Below are positions 1 to 8,326 of a DNA stretch of 64,000 nt, one piece after another (the stretch's first letter is position 1; the number at the start of each line of letters is the position of its first letter). The position numbers and the translations under genes are program-made. The DNA lies in contig NZ_AP028672.1 in assembly GCF_041154505.1 (NCBI RefSeq), forward strand, positions 4,752,501 through 4,816,500. The letters are read 5' to 3'. The DNA comes from Acidovorax sp. A79. Lineage in GTDB: Bacteria > Pseudomonadota > Gammaproteobacteria > Burkholderiales > Burkholderiaceae_C. The notes below the pieces were generated by a model. The model had not been told where the DNA came from and did no database searches. It saw only the letters and a program-made list of their open reading frames with translations.

Positions 1-122
1 CGCTGGGCATCATCCTGCTGGCCGTGGTGCTGGCGCTCAATGTGCTGATCGCGCTGGTGCGCCGCTGGCGCGAACGGGTGGACGGCTCTGCCTCCAGCAC
101 CCCCGTGGGGGTGGCGGCATGA
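1..122 (+). CDS. tupB: Tungstate ABC transporter permease, C-terminal end (partial)
   Basis: Only the last 39 codons are in the window. They encode a hydrophobic helix (LGIILLAVVLALNVLIALV), then a basic tail and a stop at 120-122. This is the usual end of an ABC permease of the TupB/ModB type, placing the protein in the cytoplasmic membrane with a cytoplasmic basic tail. The stop overlaps the ATG of the following ATPase gene (ATGA), so the two are translationally coupled. The tungstate assignment rests on the neighbours tupC and tupA, not on this fragment, which alone could be any binding-protein-dependent permease. Confidence 0.6.
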   Translation, partial: LGIILLAVVLALNVLIALVRRWRERVDGSASSTPVGVAA

Positions 123-847
123 GCGGGCCCTTAGCAAACCCCTGGGTCGACCTGCGCCAGGTGACCGTGCGCTACGGCCACGTGCAGGCGCTGGACCGTG
201 TCACGCTGCGCATCACCCCCGGCGAGCGCGTCGCGCTGGTGGGCGCCAACGGCAGCGGCAAAAGCACGCTGCTGCGCGTGCTCAACGGCCTGGCCGATGC
301 CAGCGGGGGGGGCCTGCAGTGCGATGCCGCGCTGCGCCAGGCCATGCTGTTCCAGCGCCCGCACATGCTGCGCACCAGCGCACGGAACAACGTGGCGCTG
401 GCCCTGTGGCTGCGGGGCGTGCGATGGCGCGATGCCCGAGTCACGGCGCTCACGGCGCTGCAGCGCGTGGGGCTGCGGGACATCGCCGCGCAGAACGCGC
501 GCACCCTGTCGGGGGGGCAGCAGCAACGCGTGGCGCTGGCCCGCGCCTGGGCGCTGCGGCCCGACGTGTTGCTGCTGGACGAACCCACCGCCAGCCTCGA
601 CCCGCATGCCAAGCGCGAGGTCGAGGCCCTGATGGCCGACTTTGCCGCCAGCCACAGCGCGGCAGGCCCGGCGCACCCCGTGACCATGGTGTTCAGCAGC
701 CACAACCTGGGCCAGGTCAAGCGCCTGGCCAGCCGCGTGATCTACATGGAGCATGGCCGCCTGGTGGCCGACCTGCCGGTGCACGATTTCTTCAACGGCC
801 CCCTGCCGGAGGCCGCCCGTCTGTTTGTCAAAGGAGAGCTGGTATGA
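119..847 (+). CDS. tupC: Tungstate ABC transporter ATP-binding protein TupC
   Basis: A 242-residue ABC ATPase that would power tungstate import from the cytoplasmic face of the inner membrane. Visible motifs are Walker A GANGSGKST (42-50), Q-loop MLFQRP (about 76-81), signature LSGGQQQR (130-137), Walker B VLLLDEP (150-156) and the switch histidine in SSHN (H195). It lacks the C-terminal TOBE domain that ModC proteins carry, as expected for short TupC-type ATPases. It overlaps the permease gene by ATGA upstream and tupA by ATGA downstream (844-847), so the three form one operon. Family members can also serve molybdate, so the metal preference is inferred from the TupA next door. Confidence 0.85.
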   Translation: MSGPLANPWVDLRQVTVRYGHVQALDRVTLRITPGERVALVGANGSGKSTLLRVLNGLADASGGGLQCDAALRQAMLFQRPHMLRTSARNNVALALWLRGVRWRDARVTALTALQRVGLRDIAAQNARTLSGGQQQRVALARAWALRPDVLLLDEPTASLDPHAKREVEALMADFAASHSAAGPAHPVTMVFSSHNLGQVKRLASRVIYMEHGRLVADLPVHDFFNGPLPEAARLFVKGELV

Positions 848-1671
848 CGAGTTTCAAGCCTTTTCGCGCTGCAGCGCTGGTACCCAAAGCGCTGGTAGCT
901 ATTGTTTTGGTAGCGTCTGGTTCCGCGTTTGCGCAGAGCATCACCATGGCGTCCACCACCTCCACGGAGCAGTCGGGCCTGTTCGGCTACCTGCTGCCCG
1001 AGTTCAAGAAGGCCACCGGGCTCGATACCAAGGTGGTGGCGCTGGGCACGGGGCAGGCGCTGGACATGGCGCGCCGGGGCGATGCCGACGTGCTGTTCGT
1101 GCACGATCAGGCGGCCGAGGAAAAGTTCGTGGCCGATGGCTGGGGCGTGAAGCGCTATCCAGTGATGTACAACGACTTCATCCTGATCGGCCCCAGGAAC
1201 GACCCGGTGGGCACCAAGGGCAAGGACATCGTGCAAGCCCTGCAGAAGTTGTCCGCGGCCAACGGCGGCTTCATTTCGCGCGGCGACAAGAGCGGCACCC
1301 ACGCGGCCGAGCTGCGCTACTGGAAGCTCGCGGGCGCCGACGCCACCAAGGGCAGCGGCTACAAGGAATGCGGCTGCGGCATGGGGCCCGCGCTCAACAT
1401 CGCGGCATCGAGCGGCGCCTACGTGCTGGCCGACCGGGGCACCTGGCTCAACTTCAAGAACCGCGCCGACCTGGCCATCCTGGTCGAGGGCGACACCAGG
1501 CTCTTCAACCAGTACGGCGTGATGGTGGTGAACCCCGCCAAACACCCGCACGTGAAGGCGCAGGACGCGCAGAAGTTCGTGGACTGGGTGGTGTCGCCCG
1601 CGGGCCAAACCGCCATCGCCAGCTACAAGATTGGCGGCGAGCAGCTGTTCTTCCCGAACGCAGCCCCGTGA
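844..1671 (+). CDS. tupA: Tungstate-binding periplasmic protein TupA
   Basis: A 275-residue periplasmic oxyanion-binding protein that delivers tungstate to TupBC. A Sec signal peptide covers residues 1-30, with likely cleavage after AFA. Just after it lies TTSTEQSGLF, matching the Thr/Ser-rich ligand-binding segment typical of TupA/WtpA. The start ATG overlaps the tupC stop. Odd feature: most of the signal peptide h-region (about residues 10-22) is encoded by a copy of a dispersed palindromic repeat (871-910) that is elsewhere intergenic. Tungstate rather than molybdate is inferred from TupA-like motifs and from the separate modABC operon at 8.3-11 kb. Confidence 0.85.
   Translation: MTSFKPFRAAALVPKALVAIVLVASGSAFAQSITMASTTSTEQSGLFGYLLPEFKKATGLDTKVVALGTGQALDMARRGDADVLFVHDQAAEEKFVADGWGVKRYPVMYNDFILIGPRNDPVGTKGKDIVQALQKLSAANGGFISRGDKSGTHAAELRYWKLAGADATKGSGYKECGCGMGPALNIAASSGAYVLADRGTWLNFKNRADLAILVEGDTRLFNQYGVMVVNPAKHPHVKAQDAQKFVDWVVSPAGQTAIASYKIGGEQLFFPNAAP
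871..910. repeat. Dispersed palindromic repeat, copy A (inside tupA)
   Basis: The arm AAGCGCTGGTAGCTATT at 887-903 is identical over 17 bases to the arm at 17348-17364. The other half (CAGCGCT, 872-878) pairs only partly with it. This copy is read in frame as part of the TupA signal peptide. Confidence 0.7.
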
Positions 1672-1680
1672 GAACGCGCC

Positions 1681-2520
1681 ATGGAGCACCGCGTGAGGAC
1701 GGCGGCCTTGGCCGCGGCCGTGGTTTGTGTGCTGGCCCTGCCGCTGGCGGGCTGTTCCACGGTGGCTGCCGAGGCCTTGGGCGCTGAAAAGGCACCCGTG
1801 CAGGTCTATGCCGCCGGCAGCCTGCGCGAGGCCTTCACCGAGATCGCGCGCGACCATGAAGCCCGCACCGGCCAGAAGGTGGCGCTGACCTTCGGGGCCT
1901 CGGGCCTGCTGCGCGAGCGCATCGAGAAGGGCGAGGCGGCCCAGGTCTTTGCCTCGGCCGACACCGACCATCCCGAGCGCCTGGCGGCCCGGGGCGGCTG
2001 GCGGGCGCCGGTGGTGTTCACGCGCAATGCGCTGTGTGCGCTGACCAGCGAACAGATCAGCGCCACCCCCGGCACCTTGCTGGCCACCTTGCTGCGCAGT
2101 GACGTGCGCGTGGGCACGTCCACGCCCAAGGCCGACCCGTCGGGCGACTACGCCTGGGCGCTGTTCCGCCAGGCCGACAAGATTCAGCCGGGCGCCTATG
2201 CCCAGCTGGATGCCAAGGCCCTGAAGCTCACGGGGGGCGCGGACTCGCCCAAGCCGCCCGCCGGCCGGGGCACTTACGCATGGGTGATGGACCAGCGCCA
2301 GGCCGATGTGTTTCTGACCTATTGCACGAACGCGGTGGCCGCGCAGGCCGAGGTGCCGCGCTTGCGGGTGGTGCAACTGCCCCCCGCGCTGCAGGTGGGG
2401 GCCGCCTATGGCATGGCGGTGCGCGCCGATGCCCCCGCTGCGGCGCAGGCGTTTGCCACCGCGCTGCGGCAACCGGCGGCGCAGGCCGTGCTGCGGCGGC
2501 TGGGGTTCGGGCCGCCCTGA
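1681..2520 (+). CDS. ModA-like oxyanion-binding lipoprotein
   Basis: A 279-residue substrate-binding protein of the molybdate-binding (ModA/WtpA, PBP type II) superfamily. The N-terminus is a lipoprotein signal with lipobox LAGC (Cys25), so it is probably membrane-anchored. Early residues VYAAGSLREAFTEIA and TFGASGLLRERIEKG match the two ModA oxyanion loops (AASL and FGASG). It begins 9 bases after the tupA stop and looks like the last gene of the tup operon, giving this importer two different binding proteins. It differs strongly from the ModA at 10200-10967. Possible roles are a second specificity (molybdate or another oxyanion) for the TupBC core, or an independent sensor. Confidence 0.75.
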   Translation: MEHRVRTAALAAAVVCVLALPLAGCSTVAAEALGAEKAPVQVYAAGSLREAFTEIARDHEARTGQKVALTFGASGLLRERIEKGEAAQVFASADTDHPERLAARGGWRAPVVFTRNALCALTSEQISATPGTLLATLLRSDVRVGTSTPKADPSGDYAWALFRQADKIQPGAYAQLDAKALKLTGGADSPKPPAGRGTYAWVMDQRQADVFLTYCTNAVAAQAEVPRLRVVQLPPALQVGAAYGMAVRADAPAAAQAFATALRQPAAQAVLRRLGFGPP

Positions 2521-2558
2521 CAACCGAATCCGAATGCGTCGGTCGGCGGTTGCTGGGT

Positions 2559-2610
2559 ACACACGCCATGCCCGCCCGCCTGGTGGGGTGGGCATGGCGT
2601 GTGTTTTTTT
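2559..2610 (+). terminator. Rho-independent terminator after the tup operon
   Basis: A perfect 15-base stem (ACACACGCCATGCCC at 2559-2573 with its complement at 2590-2604) is followed by a T-run through 2610. It lies between the convergent tup operon and the UbiB-like gene. The T-run shows it serves the plus strand. Confidence 0.9.
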
Positions 2611-2635
2611 CCGGTGCCGCCGGGGGCCGCCGTGT

Positions 2636-4333
2636 TCAGTCGTCGTCGCGGTGGTGGCTGCTGCGCCAGATGGCGCGCACCAGCCACAGGCCGCAGACCA
2701 CCGCGCCGAAGAATCCGAGAAACCCGAAAGCCGGCAGGCCGAACAGCGTGGGTCCGCCCTTGACGGTCATCACGATGGACGAGCCGATGATCAGCGCGGC
2801 AATCACCAGCGCCATCGCGAGCCGGTTGGCCGAACGGTCGATCTGGTCGCCCACGCGCTTGAGGTGGGCCAGCTCGATGCCCACCTGAAAATGCCCGCGC
2901 CGCGCATTGCGCAGCAGCCGCGCGACATCGTCGGGCAACTGCTCCACGGTCGATAGCGCGCGCCGCAGCGTCCACCAGGCGCGGCCCGCCAGCGCCCGGG
3001 GGTGGTAGCGGTCGCGCGCCACCTGCTGGAGCAGGGGCAGGGCCTCGGTGGCCATGTGGAAGTCCGGGTCCAGGTTGCGGCCCATGCCTTCGAGGGAGAT
3101 GAAGGCCTTGATCAGCAGCGCCAGGTCCGCCGGCAGGCCCAGGTGGTGTTCGCGCAGGATGGCGGTCACGTCGGCCAGCATCTGGCCCAGGCTCAGCTGC
3201 GCCAGCGGCACGCCGTGGTACTGGTCCACGAAGGCCTCCACCTCGGTCTCCAGCTGGCCCAGGTTGACGCCGTGTTCGTCGCCCGTCCAGTCCAGCAGCA
3301 CATCGGCCACCGCCTGCGGCTGGTGCTCCACCAGGCCCAGCAGCAACTGCAGCAGCTCTTCGCGCCGGCGCTGCGACAGGCGGCCCACCATGCCAAAGTC
3401 GATGAAGGCAATGCGGTTGCCCGGCAGGTAGAACACGTTGCCCGGATGCGGGTCGGCATGGAAGAGTCCATCCTCCACGATCATCTTGAGCACGGCCTGC
3501 GCGCCGCGCCGGGCGAGCACCGAGCGGTCGAATCCGGCTTCGGGTACCAGCGCCCCCAGCGCGCCGCCTGGCGTTCCGTCGATGAAGTCCTGCACATTCA
3601 GGCGCTCGCGGGTGTGCTCCCAGTACACGCGCGGGATCACGATGTGGGGCAGCTGCGCCAGGTTCAGCGCGATGCGCTCGGCCTGCCGGCATTCGCCGGC
3701 CAGGTCGAGTTCGCGGCGCAGGGAGCGCGCGAACTCGCGCACCAGCTGCTGCGGCCGGTAAGGTTTCAGCGCAGGCAGTTCGGCCTCCGCCAGCGCGGCC
3801 AGGCGCAGCAGCAGGCGCAGGTCGGCGTGGATGGTGTCGGCAATGCCGGGGCGGCGGATCTTGACGATCACCTCGGTGCCATCGCGCAGCCGCGCGCGGT
3901 GCACCTGCGCGATGGAGGCCGCGGCCAGCGGCGTGGCGTCGAACCAGGCGAACACCTCTTCCGGCTCGGCCCCCAGGTCTTCCCGCAGTTGCGGGCGCAG
4001 CACATCGAGGGGCACGGCGGGCACCTGGCTGTGCAGCTTTTCAAACTCGGCGATCCACTCGGGGCCGAAGAGGTCCGCGCGGCCCGCCAGGATCTGCCCG
4101 AACTTCACGAACGCAGGCCCCAGTTCTTCCAGTGCCAGCCGCACCTGGGCGGGTGGCTCGACGCGGGCCAGGTCGGCGGCATGCGCCCAGTGCAGGGCCT
4201 GGCCGGCGCGTTCGAGCCTGTCGGCCAGGCCGAGGCGGCGCACGGTGTCGCCAAAGCCATGGCGCACCATCACACCCAGAATTTCCTTCAGGCGCCCCAG
4301 GTCGCGCGCCGTGTCCAGGGTCTCTATGAGCAT
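2636..4333 (-). CDS. UbiB/AarF/ABC1-family atypical kinase
   Basis: A 565-residue protein kinase-like protein of the ABC1/UbiB family, which supports ubiquinone biosynthesis or lipid handling at the inner membrane. Visible are the family N-lobe motif KFGQ (residues 77-80) with preceding ELGPAFV, the alanine-rich loop AAASIAQVH replacing the usual glycine loop, the catalytic segment HADPHPGN and the metal motif DFG. The C-terminus has two hydrophobic stretches that would anchor it. It is the last gene of a tight minus-strand group with the DUF2269 and DoxX-like genes, 13 bases downstream of the former. Whether it is the main UbiB or a paralogue cannot be told, as no ubiE or ubiJ is adjacent. 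Confidence 0.85.
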   Translation of the reverse strand: MLIETLDTARDLGRLKEILGVMVRHGFGDTVRRLGLADRLERAGQALHWAHAADLARVEPPAQVRLALEELGPAFVKFGQILAGRADLFGPEWIAEFEKLHSQVPAVPLDVLRPQLREDLGAEPEEVFAWFDATPLAAASIAQVHRARLRDGTEVIVKIRRPGIADTIHADLRLLLRLAALAEAELPALKPYRPQQLVREFARSLRRELDLAGECRQAERIALNLAQLPHIVIPRVYWEHTRERLNVQDFIDGTPGGALGALVPEAGFDRSVLARRGAQAVLKMIVEDGLFHADPHPGNVFYLPGNRIAFIDFGMVGRLSQRRREELLQLLLGLVEHQPQAVADVLLDWTGDEHGVNLGQLETEVEAFVDQYHGVPLAQLSLGQMLADVTAILREHHLGLPADLALLIKAFISLEGMGRNLDPDFHMATEALPLLQQVARDRYHPRALAGRAWWTLRRALSTVEQLPDDVARLLRNARRGHFQVGIELAHLKRVGDQIDRSANRLAMALVIAALIIGSSIVMTVKGGPTLFGLPAFGFLGFFGAVVCGLWLVRAIWRSSHHRDDD

Positions 4334-4346
4334 GGGGCGATGATAG

Positions 4347-4823
4347 TCAGAACGCCAGCGCGGGCTTGTTCACCATCAGGTAGAACACCACCGCCATGGC
4401 CGCGAAGGCGGGGTAGCCCAGCGCCTCCCACCGGCGTGCATAGCGCCAGTACCGCGCGGGCGGGGCGCTGCCGCTGCGCGCCGCCTCCGCCGCCATGTCG
4501 CGCATGCGCAATTGCAGCCACACCACCGGCACCCAGCACGCACCGGCCACCGCGTAGAGCACGAGCGATGCGGCCAGCCACGGCGTGCTCCACGGCAGGC
4601 CCGCCATCGCGGCCATCGCCAGCCCCGTGGCCGGCTGGATGAAGACCGTGGGGGTGGTGAACCACCAGTCGGCGCGCACCACGAGGCGGCTGACCACGGC
4701 CTGCGCCTGCACGTTGCCGCTGCGGTTGGTGAAGAAGAGGTAGAACGCCGAGCCCAGCCCGGTGCCCACCAGCAGCACGCTGGAGACGATGTGAATCCAC
4801 TTGAGGATGAGGTACAGGCTCAT
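4347..4823 (-). CDS. DUF2269-family integral membrane protein
   Basis: A 158-residue protein with four hydrophobic segments. Its N-terminus (MSLYLILKWIHIVSSVLLVG) is typical of the DUF2269 family of predicted inner-membrane proteins, whose function is unknown. Its ATG overlaps the stop of the upstream DoxX-like gene (ATGA at 4820-4823), so the two are translationally coupled. It lies 13 bases before the UbiB-like gene. The conserved histidine in the first helix (WIH) is a feature of related membrane proteins that may bind haem, but that is only a suggestion here. Confidence 0.8.
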   Translation of the reverse strand: MSLYLILKWIHIVSSVLLVGTGLGSAFYLFFTNRSGNVQAQAVVSRLVVRADWWFTTPTVFIQPATGLAMAAMAGLPWSTPWLAASLVLYAVAGACWVPVVWLQLRMRDMAAEAARSGSAPPARYWRYARRWEALGYPAFAAMAVVFYLMVNKPALAF

Positions 4824-5221
4824 GGCGGGGGCGGCGAGGTGGTTGTGTCCTGCAGCAGCACCCACAGGATGGCGGCGATGGGCAGGTTCTTGGTGAGCGG
4901 CCCCAAGGGGTGCAGCCACCATGCGGGGTGGATGAGCGTGGCCAGCAGCGTCATGGCGGCCATCAGAAGCAGTGCGGCCGCATATGCGCAACGCCCGGGG
5001 CGCAACGCCAGCCACAGCCCCAGCACGAGGTCGGCAGCGGCCCCGGCCAGGATGAGGGCGGTGGGCAGCCACGGTGCACCACCGTCGGTCCACGCCCTGG
5101 GCAGGCCCGCCAGCAGCTCGCGGCTCTGGCCGTGGAGCTCCCACACGCTGGCGAAGGCGGTGGCCAGCCAGACCGCGACCAGGCTGTAGCGCAGCAGACG
5201 GTGTTGCGGCGGCGCCATCAT
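4820..5221 (-). CDS. DoxX-like membrane protein
   Basis: A 133-residue four-helix membrane protein resembling the DoxX-like families. Such proteins often accompany or are fused to the C-terminus of short-chain or saccharopine-dehydrogenase-like oxidoreductases, which is the arrangement here: its start codons (two tandem ATGs, 5216-5221) overlap the stop of the upstream oxidoreductase. No catalytic motif is visible. The C-terminus ends in a proline run. Its membership of one operon with the flanking genes suggests a membrane partner for the oxidoreductase. Exact family not certain. Confidence 0.65.
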   Translation of the reverse strand: MMAPPQHRLLRYSLVAVWLATAFASVWELHGQSRELLAGLPRAWTDGGAPWLPTALILAGAAADLVLGLWLALRPGRCAYAAALLLMAAMTLLATLIHPAWWLHPLGPLTKNLPIAAILWVLLQDTTTSPPPP

Positions 5222-6354
5222 GGTGGCGCGGGCTCCTCGACCACATCCGTCTGCATGCCCCATCGTGCGAATTCGGGGGCGAAGGCCTCCAGCGGGAGGA
5301 GTCCGGTGCTGGTATGGGCGCCGGTCGGCAGGGGATGCCCGGCGGCGAGCCGCCGGGCGAGCAGGATCGCGGCCATGCAGGGGATCTCGGGGCCGTGGTC
5401 GTGGTCTGCCGCGATGTGCCAGGCCCGGCGGCACGGCTGGCCCTGGGCACCGGTGCCCGCCGCGCGCACCACCATGCCCCCCAGCGGAGTGCCCAGGAAA
5501 TCGAGCACGCCCCCGGTGTGGTCCATCAGGCCCGCCAGCATCTCGGGGCGGGGCAGGATGCCCCAGCCGCGCAGCGCGGCGATGGCGGCGAAGGTGCGCT
5601 GCGCCAGGCCGACTTCCAGCGCGGCGCGGAAGGTGACGCGGTCCGCAACCCGGTAGTGCGCGGGAAAAATCTCGAGGTCCGGGATGTCGCATACCGCGCC
5701 CAGTCGCGGCCGCAGGCGGTGGAACTGGACGCGGCTGGGTTGCGCCCAGCCGCGCCGGGGCTGCCAGCGCCCGCCCTCCCACACGGGAATGGGCAGGCCG
5801 CAGTAGCTCAGCACCGCGGCCAGCGTGGCCTGCCCGCGCGGCGCGCGCTGCGCGGGGGCGATGCAGATGTCGATGCTGTCGATGCGCTGCCAGCCCGCGC
5901 ACAGGTGGTCGATGACGGCCGAGGACAGCGCCGGCACCGTGCTGGCGCCCGTGACGGCCGTGCGCTGCGCGGCGGTGAACGGGCCGTGCATGGCGGCAGG
6001 GAAATCGCACACGAATCGGCGGCCGTCGGCCAGGTCGACGTAGTGCGCTCCCGCCTCGGCGGCGGCCCGGGCCACGCCGTAGCCCTGTGCCTGGAACGGC
6101 CCGGCCGTGTGGATGACCAGGCCCACGCCCCACTGGCGCAGCGTGGCGGCCAGGCCGGGTGCCTGGTGGTCCAGCGCCACGCCCCGGGCTCCATGCCCGA
6201 GCGTGCCGGCCAGCGCCTGGGCGCGTGCCGCGTCACGGCCCGCCACCAGCAGCGCCACGTGGCGCGCCGTGGCGGGGTCGCCGGCCAGCGCGCGGCAGAT
6301 GCGCGCGCCGAAGTTGCCGTAGCCGCCGAGGACCAGGGTGGTGAGTGCCGTCAC
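5218..6354 (-). CDS. Saccharopine dehydrogenase-like NAD(P)-binding protein
   Basis: A 378-residue protein with an N-terminal Rossmann fold starting LVLGGYGNFGARICRAL (GxGxxG-type loop). It resembles the saccharopine-dehydrogenase-like/trans-acting enoyl reductase group, members of which act on lipids or unknown carbonyl substrates. GTG at 6354 is the best start: it directly precedes the Rossmann strand and there is no ATG nearby in frame. No good Shine-Dalgarno is visible. It is the first gene of the four-gene minus-strand group ending with the UbiB-like kinase. Substrate unknown; true saccharopine (lysine) metabolism is unlikely in this context. Confidence 0.75.
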   Translation of the reverse strand: MTALTTLVLGGYGNFGARICRALAGDPATARHVALLVAGRDAARAQALAGTLGHGARGVALDHQAPGLAATLRQWGVGLVIHTAGPFQAQGYGVARAAAEAGAHYVDLADGRRFVCDFPAAMHGPFTAAQRTAVTGASTVPALSSAVIDHLCAGWQRIDSIDICIAPAQRAPRGQATLAAVLSYCGLPIPVWEGGRWQPRRGWAQPSRVQFHRLRPRLGAVCDIPDLEIFPAHYRVADRVTFRAALEVGLAQRTFAAIAALRGWGILPRPEMLAGLMDHTGGVLDFLGTPLGGMVVRAAGTGAQGQPCRRAWHIAADHDHGPEIPCMAAILLARRLAAGHPLPTGAHTSTGLLPLEAFAPEFARWGMQTDVVEEPAPP

Positions 6355-6485
6355 GGGTGGTGCATGTCCAGGAGAAGAGGGGGTGAAAGGAGAAGGGCAG
6401 GCGCCAGGCCGGGTGGCTGGCGGTGTTTCCGGCGGCGCGCGGTGCGTTCGCATTCCCTGCTGGCGCGCTCCCGCGCGGTTGCGGT

Positions 6486-6520
6486 GGGGTGCGGGGGGTG
6501 CGGGGGGGGCGCCTTGGGGG
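6486..6520 (+). other. G-quadruplex-forming tract
   Basis: Four guanine runs of 4, 6, 8 and 5 bases (6486-6489, 6493-6498, 6502-6509, 6516-6520), separated by 3, 3 and 6 bases, fit the canonical quadruplex pattern on the plus strand. The tract lies just beyond the 3' end of the EAL gene; its transcript would carry the C-rich strand. Confidence 0.6.
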
Positions 6521-6523
6521 TGG

Positions 6524-8230
6524 TCATGTTCCGGGCACCCAGGGCGCCGGGCCCCGCGCGGAGGCCGTGGGCGCGCGCGCCGCCGTCGCGGTACCCTTCG
6601 CGGGCACCAGCTCCTGCAGCGCGGCACGCCGGGGCTGCATCTGCGTTTCGTGCCAGGCGGGCACGTCCGCCGCGGGCATGGGGCGGCTGTACACATAGCC
6701 CTGGATGCCGTGCAGGCCCACCGACCGCAGGATGCGCAGTTCCTCTGCCGTTTCAACGCCCTCCACCACCACGGACAGCCCAAACTCCTGCGCCAGCGTG
6801 CCGATGTGCCGCAGCAGCGACTGGCGGCGCCGGTCCTGCGGCAGCTGCTGCACGAACAGGCGGTCGCATTTGATGCCGGCGATCGGCAGGTCGGCCAGCA
6901 TGCCCAATGACGAGTATCCCGTGCCAAAGTCGTCCATCACCACCGCCACGCCCAGGGTGCGCAGGCGCTGCATCGCGGCCACCATCTGCGCGCCCAGCGC
7001 GATGATGGCGTGCTCCGTCAGCTCGAGCTTGAGCGCGCGGGGCGGCAGGGCGCGCTGGGCCAGTTCGCCGCGCAGCCAGGGCACGAAGCTGTCTTCCAGC
7101 AGCGTGAGGGGCGCCACGTTCACGCTGATGGTGACGTCGTGCAGGCCCTGGGCCTGCCAGGACTTCACGCAGTCGAGCGCGTTGGCCAGGATGGTGCGGT
7201 CCACTTCGACCGTCCGGCCCTGCAGTTCGCACACCAGCAGGAACATCTCGGGGTTGATGGGCCCCAGGGTCTTGTCGGTGATGCGCAGCAGCGCCTCGAA
7301 CTGCACGCCCTGCTGCCGGAAGTCCAGGATGGGCTGGAAGTGCAGCGCCAGCCGTTGCGGCCGCAGCAGGCTGGGCAGGTGGTCGGCGATGAGCGACAGC
7401 TGCATGTCGCGCTCGGGGTTCTGGGCCATGTTGGATACCCGCATCATCGACAGGCCCCTGCGCAGCAACTGCTGGCGGCCGGTGTCAAACCGCATGTTGC
7501 TCAGCTGTTCCATGGCCAGGGCGATGCCGAACACCAGCACGATGCCGAGCAGCGCATGGCTCTCGGGTTCGCCGCGTGGCGTGCGGGCGTGCAGGGCAAA
7601 GGTGTTGACCAGCAGCCAGTGCAGCAGCAGGATCGCGGCCCCGCACAGCACCTTCTCCTCCCACGACTGGCGGCGGTAGCGGGGGGTGAGCACGCTCAGC
7701 CTGGCCGAGCGGTGGCGCATGGACGTGACGGTGGCGATGCCCATGGCGATGGCGAAGGCCAGCGCGATGGCCGTCCAGTTCACCGAGGCGAAGTCCTGCA
7801 CCTGGTCCCGCGTGATCGTGAAATGCGCCACCAGCATGCCGACGGCCAGGCACAGCCCCGCCACCGCGATGCGCGCCTTGCTGGCACCGGTGCTGAGCGT
7901 GGGAATCGTCAGGCGCGCGCTGACCACCATGATGATCAGCCCGCTCAGGGCGGGCACCAGGTCCAGCGCCTCGGCGTGGTGCGCCAGTTCCGCATACATG
8001 AACAGGCCGACCACATCGAGCGCCCAGACGATGCAGCCGATGCACAGGGCCGCGTGCGACGCGCTGATGCGCCGGCTGGACGGATCGACCGAAAATGCCG
8101 TGTGCTCCACCAGCCGCTGGCAGACATGCACCACCAGCGACGCGAACAGCCAGAACAGCAGGCACTGGAGCAGCGGCGGAAACCCCACCGCGAACGCCTG
8201 CGCTGCGTTGTGCCAGATTGAAACCACCAT
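6524..8230 (-). CDS. EAL-domain c-di-GMP phosphodiesterase with 7TM MHYT-like sensor
   Basis: A 568-residue protein. Residues 1-250 are a multi-helix membrane region and the C-terminal half is an EAL domain that would hydrolyse cyclic di-GMP. Catalytic signatures are intact: EALLR (from E312), NVAPL, LELTEH, DDFGTGYSSL, IKCDR and VEGVET. Two N-terminal segments (WALDVVGLF and GMLVAHFTI) resemble the repeated motifs of MHYT sensor domains, but the expected Met/His residues are partly replaced, so metal or gas binding may be lost. Start at ATG 8230 was chosen because it follows a purine-rich GAGGGCGGG. It stands alone, between the oxidoreductase group and modC. Confidence 0.85.
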   Translation of the reverse strand: MVVSIWHNAAQAFAVGFPPLLQCLLFWLFASLVVHVCQRLVEHTAFSVDPSSRRISASHAALCIGCIVWALDVVGLFMYAELAHHAEALDLVPALSGLIIMVVSARLTIPTLSTGASKARIAVAGLCLAVGMLVAHFTITRDQVQDFASVNWTAIALAFAIAMGIATVTSMRHRSARLSVLTPRYRRQSWEEKVLCGAAILLLHWLLVNTFALHARTPRGEPESHALLGIVLVFGIALAMEQLSNMRFDTGRQQLLRRGLSMMRVSNMAQNPERDMQLSLIADHLPSLLRPQRLALHFQPILDFRQQGVQFEALLRITDKTLGPINPEMFLLVCELQGRTVEVDRTILANALDCVKSWQAQGLHDVTISVNVAPLTLLEDSFVPWLRGELAQRALPPRALKLELTEHAIIALGAQMVAAMQRLRTLGVAVVMDDFGTGYSSLGMLADLPIAGIKCDRLFVQQLPQDRRRQSLLRHIGTLAQEFGLSVVVEGVETAEELRILRSVGLHGIQGYVYSRPMPAADVPAWHETQMQPRRAALQELVPAKGTATAARAPTASARGPAPWVPGT

Positions 8231-8306
8231 GTCCCGCCCTCGTTGTGGAGGGGCATCATACGACCGTTGGGCGGCCGGTCCGGCGCCTCGCGGCACATCC
8301 CTGGAC

Positions 8307-8326
8307 AGTGTCGGCTGTCCGACACT
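8307..8326 (-). terminator. Hairpin at the end of modABC
   Basis: AGTGTCGG (8307-8314), loop CTGT and CCGACACT (8319-8326) form a perfect 8-bp stem touching the modC stop. No T-run follows on the minus strand, so it may protect the mRNA 3' end rather than act as an intrinsic terminator. Confidence 0.5.

Noticed and set aside
5218..6354. Lysine-pathway saccharopine dehydrogenase.
   Set aside because: Only the Rossmann fold is shared, and the context of DoxX-like, DUF2269 and UbiB-like genes does not fit lysine metabolism.
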